Origin: Tardiphaga sp.
Lineage (GTDB): Bacteria > Pseudomonadota > Alphaproteobacteria > Rhizobiales > Xanthobacteraceae
Length of the DNA: 6,621 nucleotides
Direction: 5' to 3'
Assembly (NCBI GenBank): GCA_028290765.1
Contig: JAQGJF010000750.1
Location: 1 to 6,621 of the forward strand
Shown here: positions 1 to 4,296 of the stretch, in pieces
Numbering within the stretch: the first letter of the stretch is position 1
How the letters are laid out: every line of letters starts with the position of its first letter
The notes under the pieces: model-generated
Database searches by the model: none
Told to the model about the DNA's origin: nothing
Seen by the model: only the letters and a program-made list of their open reading frames with translations
Made by a program: the position numbers and the translations under genes

Positions 1-39
1 TCGATGCGATCCGACCTCTCCCCGCAAGCGGGGCGAGGT
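1..39 (-). repeat. REP-like intergenic palindrome, continuing past the left edge
   Basis: Bases 14-18 pair with 35-39 and 20-24 with 29-33. This makes a ten-pair hairpin with one t/c mismatch and a four-base loop (caag). It starts 19 bases after the last permease stop codon. In the transcript the hairpin is followed by CGGATCGCATCGA, not by U, so it is not a classical terminator. The GC hairpin followed by GGATCGCATCG resembles a dispersed intergenic repeat I associate with Bradyrhizobium/Rhodopseudomonas genomes, in which a second palindrome half (GATGCGATCC) follows. That half would lie outside the window. Recognition is from memory. Confidence 0.55.
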
Positions 40-58
40 AAGAAAGGCGGGCAATGAC

Positions 59-883
59 TCATCCGCCCTTGACGGCGCCTGCGGTCAGCCCGGCGACGAT
101 CTGGCGCTGGGCGAACACCGTCAGCAGCAGCACCGGAAGCGTCACGATCAGGGCGGCCGCCGCCAGCGGCCCCCAGCTCAATTGATCGAACGAGATCATG
201 TTGTAGACGGCGACGGGAAGCGTGCGGGTTTCTCTTCCCGCCAGCACGATGCCGAACACAAAATTATTCCAGGAAAAGATCACCGCCAGGATGAAGGCGA
301 CCGCGAGGCCCGGTCGGGCGATCGGCAGCGCCACATGGCGGAACACCTGCCAGCGCGTGGCGCCGTCGATCAGGGCGGCTTCCTCCAGTTCCAGCGGCGT
401 GGTCTCGAAATAGCCGATCATGATCCAGATCACGATCGGCACCGTCACCACCAGATGGATGATGATCTGCGGCACCAGCGTTCCCAATAGGCCGAGCCAC
501 TGGAACAGCAGGAACAGCGGAATGAGATAGGACAGGCCAGGCGTGATGCGCGCAATCAGAATCACCACCGCGGCCTTGCGCGCCCGCATCCGGGCGAGGC
601 CGTAGCCCGCCGGCACGCCGACCAGCAGCGCGAACAGCGTCGCCGAACCGGTGACGATCAGGGTGTTGAAGAAATAGGTCACGAACCGGTTGGAGGACAG
701 AACGGCGGCATAGTTGCTCCAGTTCACCCGGGACGGGATGAACACCGGCGGATACGAGGCGTTGTCGATCTCGAATTTGAGCGACAGCGACACCATCCAG
801 AGAAAGAAGAGCACCGCCGGTGAAACGACGACGAAGATGGCGAACGCCAGGCCGATCTTGTTGAGAATCTCCCGAGCCGTCAC
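59..883 (-). CDS. ABC sugar-type permease, MalG-like (COG0395-type)
   Basis: A 274-residue inner-membrane subunit that pairs with the MalF-like protein to form the channel. About six membrane helices are visible (near 9-33, 69-98, 104-128, 134-157, 192-214 and 238-259). The EAA ATPase-docking loop lies at about 166-191 (LEEAALIDGATRWQVFRHV, then LPIARPGL). Family-typical segments include YFFNTLIVT (70-78), GYGLARMR (93-100) and FSWNNFVFGIVLAG (203-216). The GTG start at 883 has a good Shine-Dalgarno and a 4-base GTGA overlap with the previous gene. It is the last gene of the visible operon. Only a REP-like palindrome follows before the window edge, so no ATPase gene is seen. Length is normal and no key residue is missing. 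Confidence 0.93.
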   Translation of the reverse strand: MTAREILNKIGLAFAIFVVVSPAVLFFLWMVSLSLKFEIDNASYPPVFIPSRVNWSNYAAVLSSNRFVTYFFNTLIVTGSATLFALLVGVPAGYGLARMRARKAAVVILIARITPGLSYLIPLFLLFQWLGLLGTLVPQIIIHLVVTVPIVIWIMIGYFETTPLELEEAALIDGATRWQVFRHVALPIARPGLAVAFILAVIFSWNNFVFGIVLAGRETRTLPVAVYNMISFDQLSWGPLAAAALIVTLPVLLLTVFAQRQIVAGLTAGAVKGG

Positions 884-1824
884 GCGCTGCCTCCGCCGTC
901 GTTCCAGTGGGTCCGCTGGCGCAAATGCAGCAGTGCGCCGGCCAGCGCGACGATGAGGGCGAAAAACACCACCACGATCGCCGAGGCATAGCCGACATCG
1001 TAATAGATGAAGGCGACGCTGTAGAGATAAAGGTTGATGGTTTCCGAGGCGCTGCCGGGGCCGCCCTGGGTGATCGCGAAGATGATGTCGAAGCTCTTGA
1101 CGGCATCGATCATTCGGATCATGGCGGCGATCAGCAGAAATGGCGTGATCAACGGAAATGAAATGTACCGGAATGTCTGCCAGGTGGTGGCGCCGTCGAT
1201 CAGTGCGCTCTCATAGGGCTCGGACGGGATCGCGGCGAGGCCGCCGAGCACGATCAGCATCACCAGCGGCGTCCATTGCCAGGTCTCGACCATCACCAGC
1301 GAAGGGATCGCGGTGGCCGGGTGGAACACCCACAGCGACGGCGGCAGGCCGACCAGCGACAGCAGGTAATTGAGGATTCCGAGCTGCGGGTGGAACATCA
1401 TGGTCCACACCAGCGCTATGGCGACTGGGGTTGCCATCATCGGCAGGATGAACAGGCCGCGAAAAAAGCCGCGCATCGGAAAGCGGTTGTTGAACACCAC
1501 GGCGGCCAGCGTCCCCAGCAGCAGGGGCAGCGCCACCGACAGCGCAGTATAGACCAGCGTGTGCCATACCGATTCGACAAAACGGGCATCGCCCGGCAGG
1601 CGAAGGTAATTGGCAAAGCCGACGAAGGTCGGCGGTGAGCCGACCTTCCATTCGTGCAGGCTCATCCAGATCGTATAGGCCCAGGGGAAGATGATGACGG
1701 CGAGGACCACGATCATCGCCGGCGCGACGAACGGCCAATAGGACGGCGCCCGCCACTCGCGGGTTTCGCGAGCGGCGGGTTTCAGTTCGGCAGTGGTCGC
1801 TTGTTGGGCCGTCAGGTCGCTCAC
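880..1824 (-). CDS. ABC sugar-type permease, MalF-like (COG1175-type)
   Basis: A 314-residue inner-membrane subunit forming half of the import channel. A hydrophilic N-terminus of about 28 residues precedes roughly six membrane helices (near 31-55, 88-112, 121-143, 172-197, 225-250 and 274-300). The EAA loop that docks on the ATPase is clear at about 202-228 (EPYESALIDGATTWQTF, then FPLITP). The conserved TQGGPGSASETINLYLY segment (252-268) is typical of MalF/UgpA-type permeases. The start is GTG at 1824, giving a 4-base GTGA overlap with the binding-protein stop. No good Shine-Dalgarno precedes it (bases read AGCGCAGCGAAAAGTC), so it probably depends on translational coupling. Length is typical for CUT1 permeases. 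The family call is secure; substrate specificity is unknown. Confidence 0.93.
   Translation of the reverse strand: MSDLTAQQATTAELKPAARETREWRAPSYWPFVAPAMIVVLAVIIFPWAYTIWMSLHEWKVGSPPTFVGFANYLRLPGDARFVESVWHTLVYTALSVALPLLLGTLAAVVFNNRFPMRGFFRGLFILPMMATPVAIALVWTMMFHPQLGILNYLLSLVGLPPSLWVFHPATAIPSLVMVETWQWTPLVMLIVLGGLAAIPSEPYESALIDGATTWQTFRYISFPLITPFLLIAAMIRMIDAVKSFDIIFAITQGGPGSASETINLYLYSVAFIYYDVGYASAIVVVFFALIVALAGALLHLRQRTHWNDGGGSA
890..894 (-). promoter_or_regulatory. Shine-Dalgarno supporting the GTG start of the second permease
   Basis: GGAGG on the minus strand, six bases before the GTG at 883, lies within the last codons of the preceding permease gene. It supports the GTG start and the GTGA overlap. 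Confidence 0.75.
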
Positions 1825-3146
1825 GACTTTTCGCTGCGCTCCAGGATCGGTCGGAATTGTACGTGGGCCTTCTTCAGTTCAGTCTCGGGGTCGGCCCCCG
1901 ACAGTGTCGCTGTGACAGCGGCGCCGACCAGGTCGCGGAATTCGGCGACCGGCACGATCACCGGAAGCCCGAGCTTGCTGATCTTGGCCGAACCGATCAC
2001 CGAATCCAGCCATTCCGGCGGCATCTTGACGCCCTTGCGGACGGCTTCGTCGTTGAGTATCGAGTTGCGGAACGGCACACCGCCGCCGCTTTGCAGCAGC
2101 CGGGCACCCATGGTTTTGGACACCGCCCATTGGCAGTACAGATAGGCGGCTTCTTTTTTCGTGCTCGCCACCGGGATGCCGATGCCGTCACCATAGGCGG
2201 CGGAATACTGGCCCTTGGGTCCGGCCGGCACCAGCGCATAGCCGATCTTGCCGACCACGCGCGAGGCATTGGGATCCTCGATCGGCGGCGCCCAGCCGAC
2301 GCCGTCGATCCACATCGCCGCCCTTCCTTGCGTCAGCGAGGCCATCGATTCCATCCAGTTGAACCCGGCGACGCCGGGAGGCGCCGTCTTGGTCAGCAGA
2401 CGCTGATACATCTTGGTGGCCTCGATCGCTTCCGGACCGTCGGTCAGGATATTGCCCTTGGCGTCGAGAAACTCGCCGCCGTAGTTGAGGAAGAAGTTGG
2501 TCCACAACGTCATGTTGGCGTTGCGCAGGCCACGGCCGGTAAAGCCGTAGATGCCGTTCGCCGGATCGTTGAGCTTTTCGGCGGCGGTAGCCATCTCGTC
2601 GAAGGTCTTGGGCACGGCGACGCCCTTCTTCGCGAACAGCTCCTTGTTGTAGTACAGAATGAAGTAGTCGACCGACCAGGGCAGCGAGTGCATCTCGCCC
2701 TTGTCGTTCTGCGCGAACTGCAGTCCGCCGGCCGAGAAGTCGTCGACCCGCAGATCCGGCGCGGTCAGGTTCGGATCCTTCATGAAACCGGTCAGATCGG
2801 CTAGCCAGCCTGCCTTTTCGAATTGCCGCTTCTGCACGTGATAGCTGACGTGAATGACGTCGAAGGAGGGCTTGCCGGAGGTGAGTTCGATCACTGCCTT
2901 CTGTCGCTGCTGCTGTTCCGGAATCAGTTCGGATTCGACCTTGATGCCGGTAAGGTCGGTGAATTCGGATGCATATTTTTGCAGCAGTTCGCCGCGCGGT
3001 CCCTTGATCAGGTTCGCCTCGAGCGTGGTACCGGCGTACTTTTTCCAGGTTACATCGGCAAAAGCGGGCAATCCCGCCAGGCCAAGCGCGCCGGTCGCAA
3101 GTGTTCCCTGAAGTAGGGAACGCCTCGTCGGGCCGAAATGGGCCAT
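1821..3146 (-). CDS. ABC transporter solute-binding protein, family 1 (sugar/CUT1 type), Tat-exported
   Basis: A 441-residue periplasmic binding protein that captures the substrate and delivers it to the two permeases encoded next. The ATG at 3146 is chosen because it has a strong Shine-Dalgarno and puts the signal peptide at the N-terminus. That peptide holds a twin-arginine motif (PTRRSLLQG, Arg8-Arg9), a hydrophobic stretch and a likely cleavage after Ala30 (AFA/DV), suggesting folded export by Tat. The mature part has family-1 features: LTGIKVESELIPEQQQR (65-81), SGKPSFDVIHV (90-100), a hinge-like LPWSVDYFILYYNKELF (155-171), and GRAAMWIDGVG (274-284) late in the protein. Length is normal for the family. 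There is no lipobox cysteine after the signal. It starts an operon and its stop codon overlaps the first permease by 4 bases. The substrate (sugar, polyol, oligosaccharide or other) cannot be read from the sequence. Confidence 0.92.
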   Translation of the reverse strand: MAHFGPTRRSLLQGTLATGALGLAGLPAFADVTWKKYAGTTLEANLIKGPRGELLQKYASEFTDLTGIKVESELIPEQQQRQKAVIELTSGKPSFDVIHVSYHVQKRQFEKAGWLADLTGFMKDPNLTAPDLRVDDFSAGGLQFAQNDKGEMHSLPWSVDYFILYYNKELFAKKGVAVPKTFDEMATAAEKLNDPANGIYGFTGRGLRNANMTLWTNFFLNYGGEFLDAKGNILTDGPEAIEATKMYQRLLTKTAPPGVAGFNWMESMASLTQGRAAMWIDGVGWAPPIEDPNASRVVGKIGYALVPAGPKGQYSAAYGDGIGIPVASTKKEAAYLYCQWAVSKTMGARLLQSGGGVPFRNSILNDEAVRKGVKMPPEWLDSVIGSAKISKLGLPVIVPVAEFRDLVGAAVTATLSGADPETELKKAHVQFRPILERSEKS

Positions 3147-3154
3147 CTCATTAT

Positions 3155-3160
3155 CCTCCC
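3155..3160 (-). promoter_or_regulatory. Shine-Dalgarno that fixes the binding-protein start
   Basis: The minus strand reads GGGAGG followed by eight bases (ATAATGAG) and then the ATG at 3146. This is a near-ideal ribosome binding site. It rules against the upstream in-frame ATG at 3203, which would add 19 polar residues ahead of the export signal. Confidence 0.85.
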
Positions 3161-3166
3161 TGAAAT

Positions 3167-3206
3167 CCGCCTTTAGTGGCGGTGATTGTTGGTCGGCTCG
3201 CACCGC
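3167..3206 (-). promoter_or_regulatory. Two mutually exclusive short hairpins in the leader of the binding-protein mRNA
   Basis: One 6-base perfect dyad pairs 3201-3206 with 3179-3184 (16-base loop). A second 5-base perfect dyad pairs 3178-3182 with 3167-3171 (6-base loop). They share bases 3179-3182, so only one can form at a time. The second ends six bases before the Shine-Dalgarno sequence, close enough to affect ribosome access. Both stems are short and GC-rich, so this is only suggestive. Confidence 0.2.
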
Positions 3207-3236
3207 ATTTGGGCCGAACGCTGCGCGCCTGTAGAA

Positions 3237-3264
3237 TTCATAGCATGCTGGGGGATGGGAACAA
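3237..3264 (-). promoter_or_regulatory. Candidate sigma70-like promoter for the transporter operon
   Basis: On the minus strand a TTGTTC hexamer (3259-3264) and a TATGAA hexamer (3237-3242) are separated by 16 bases. The -35 match is 3 of 6 and the -10 match 4 of 6, which is modest but usual for a regulated promoter. Its position, 91 bases before the start codon of the binding-protein gene and beyond the end of the regulator gene, fits a separate promoter for the transporter genes. The 220-base gap itself is the stronger argument that a promoter exists here; the exact hexamers are a guess. Confidence 0.35.
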
Positions 3265-3265
3265 G

Positions 3266-3282
3266 GTCGACAAAGTGTTGAC
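3266..3282. repeat. 11-base-spaced direct repeat, possible operator
   Basis: The plus strand shows GTCGAC (3266-3271) and GTTGAC (3277-3282), whose starts are 11 bases apart, about one helical turn. The pair begins one base beyond the candidate -35 hexamer, where an activator touching RNA polymerase would bind. The neighbouring LuxR-type response regulator is the obvious candidate ligand, but the repeat is short and GTCGAC is itself a palindrome, so chance is possible. Confidence 0.25.
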
Positions 3283-3311
3283 TTCGGTGCCGATCAGGCC
3301 CTGTGCGAACG

Positions 3312-3355
3312 GTCGGCGGGTGCGGCATCTCCGCGCGCCGAAATGCCTCGCCGAC
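3312..3355 (-). terminator. Nested inverted repeat after the response regulator gene (weak terminator candidate)
   Basis: Outer arms of 7 bases (3312-3318 with 3349-3355, gtcggcg/cgccgac) pair perfectly. Inner arms of 5 bases (3324-3328 with 3343-3347, ggcat/atgcc) also pair, leaving a 14-base loop. The dyad begins about 11 bases past the stop codon of the regulator. No run of U follows it in the transcript, so a classical intrinsic terminator is not supported. It could mark a Rho-dependent end, stabilise the mRNA 3' end, or be chance in GC-rich DNA. Confidence 0.3.
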
Positions 3356-3366
3356 GAACGGCAGCT

Positions 3367-4296
3367 TCAGGATTTGCGATGGCTGGCGTTGACCGCGATG
3401 GCCGCGGCTGCCGTCCGGTTTTCGACGCCGAGCTTGGCGTAGATCTGTTCGAGGTGCTTATCGACGGTTCGCGGGCTGAGGCCAAGGATCTGGGCGATAT
3501 CCCGGTTGGTCTTGCCCTTGCTGAGCCAGGACAGCACTTCGCCCTCGCGGCTGGTCAGTCCGAGCTCCTTGCTGAATTCCGCCGGGATGTTGGCACTGGT
3601 ATCCTTGGCGAGCCGCAGCAGGAATTCGTTCGGGCCTGCCTTGCCCATATATTGCAACCGCAGCTCTTCGTTGCTCGGAAACGACGCCGAGGACGCCGTC
3701 TTCGATCCGGCCTTGCCCTTTTGCACCTGCTCGAGCCATTGCAGCATGAGCTCGGGCAGCACCAGTTCATCGTCGGAGGCTGCGGCGAGATTGTCCGACA
3801 ATAATTTCTGCGCCTGCGGGGTTGCCCACAGGATCTTGCCTTGCCGGCTGACCGCAAGCAGAAACCGTCCCGACACGTCGAGCGCGGCCCGCGCGCTCTG
3901 GGTCAGGCGTGCATTGGCGAGGTGAACGCGAATCCGCGCGATCATTTCCTCGATCACGATCGGCTTGGTCACGTAATCCACGCCGCCGGCTTCCAGCCCG
4001 CGCACGATATGTTCGGTTTCGGCGAGCCCGGTCATGAAGATCACCGGGACGTTGCTCAGGCCCGCGTCGCGCTTGAGACGCCGGCAGGTCTCGAAGCCGT
4101 CCATGCCGGGCATCACTGCATCGAGCAGGACGATGTCGGGGGTGATCTGTTCGACGATGCGCATCGCGGCGGCGCCGTCCATCGCCACCATCACGGTCAT
4201 GCCGGCGCCGTCGAGCGCATCGGTGAGCAGCCGCAGCGTTTCCGGAGAATCATCGACGACAAGGGCGACGTCGCGCCGCTTCGGGTCAGTGATCAT
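3367..4296 (-). CDS. Response regulator, receiver + PAS-like + LuxR-type DNA-binding domain
   Basis: A 309-residue transcriptional regulator, the likely output partner of the kinase gene just upstream. The receiver occupies about residues 9-128, with acidic pair Asp15-Asp16, phospho-acceptor Asp59 in LLDAVMPGMDG, Thr89 (FMTG) and Lys111-Pro112; all are the expected residues. Residues about 137-235 look like a PAS-type fold (LLAVSRQGKILWA, then a predicted strand-rich end), but this is weaker. The C-terminus carries a LuxR/NarL helix-turn-helix (about 245-298) with the hallmarks LTSREGEVL, GKTNRDIA and LSPRTVDKHL. At 309 residues it is longer than a simple NarL-type regulator of about 210-220, because of the middle domain. 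The ATG start lies inside the end of the kinase gene and has no clear Shine-Dalgarno sequence (upstream bases read GACATTGCACAGCT), so translational coupling is likely. Its target is inferred to be the transporter operon downstream, its own operon, or both. Confidence 0.93.
   Translation of the reverse strand: MITDPKRRDVALVVDDSPETLRLLTDALDGAGMTVMVAMDGAAAMRIVEQITPDIVLLDAVMPGMDGFETCRRLKRDAGLSNVPVIFMTGLAETEHIVRGLEAGGVDYVTKPIVIEEMIARIRVHLANARLTQSARAALDVSGRFLLAVSRQGKILWATPQAQKLLSDNLAAASDDELVLPELMLQWLEQVQKGKAGSKTASSASFPSNEELRLQYMGKAGPNEFLLRLAKDTSANIPAEFSKELGLTSREGEVLSWLSKGKTNRDIAQILGLSPRTVDKHLEQIYAKLGVENRTAAAAIAVNASHRKS

Noticed and set aside
2154..2159. Run of six A on the coding strand of the binding-protein gene as a frameshift signal
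   Set aside because: The run falls as AAA AAA G in the reading frame, not in the phase needed for canonical -1 slippage, and the zero frame is complete and normal in length.
1857..2804. Plus-strand open frame of 315 codons opposite the binding-protein gene
   Set aside because: Same reasoning: its composition is biased, it has no domain motifs, and it lies over a well-supported binding-protein gene.
3201..3203. Upstream ATG as start of the binding protein
   Set aside because: It would place 19 polar residues before the Tat signal, while the ATG at 3146 has a near-ideal Shine-Dalgarno.
3163..3240. Sigma54-type promoter in the importer leader
   Set aside because: No GG and GC pair with the required 10-base spacing and flanking consensus was found by eye on the minus strand.
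3176..3442. Small plus-strand open frame crossing the 220-base intergenic region
   Set aside because: Much of it overlaps the end of the regulator gene antisense. It has no clear ribosome site and no recognisable protein features.
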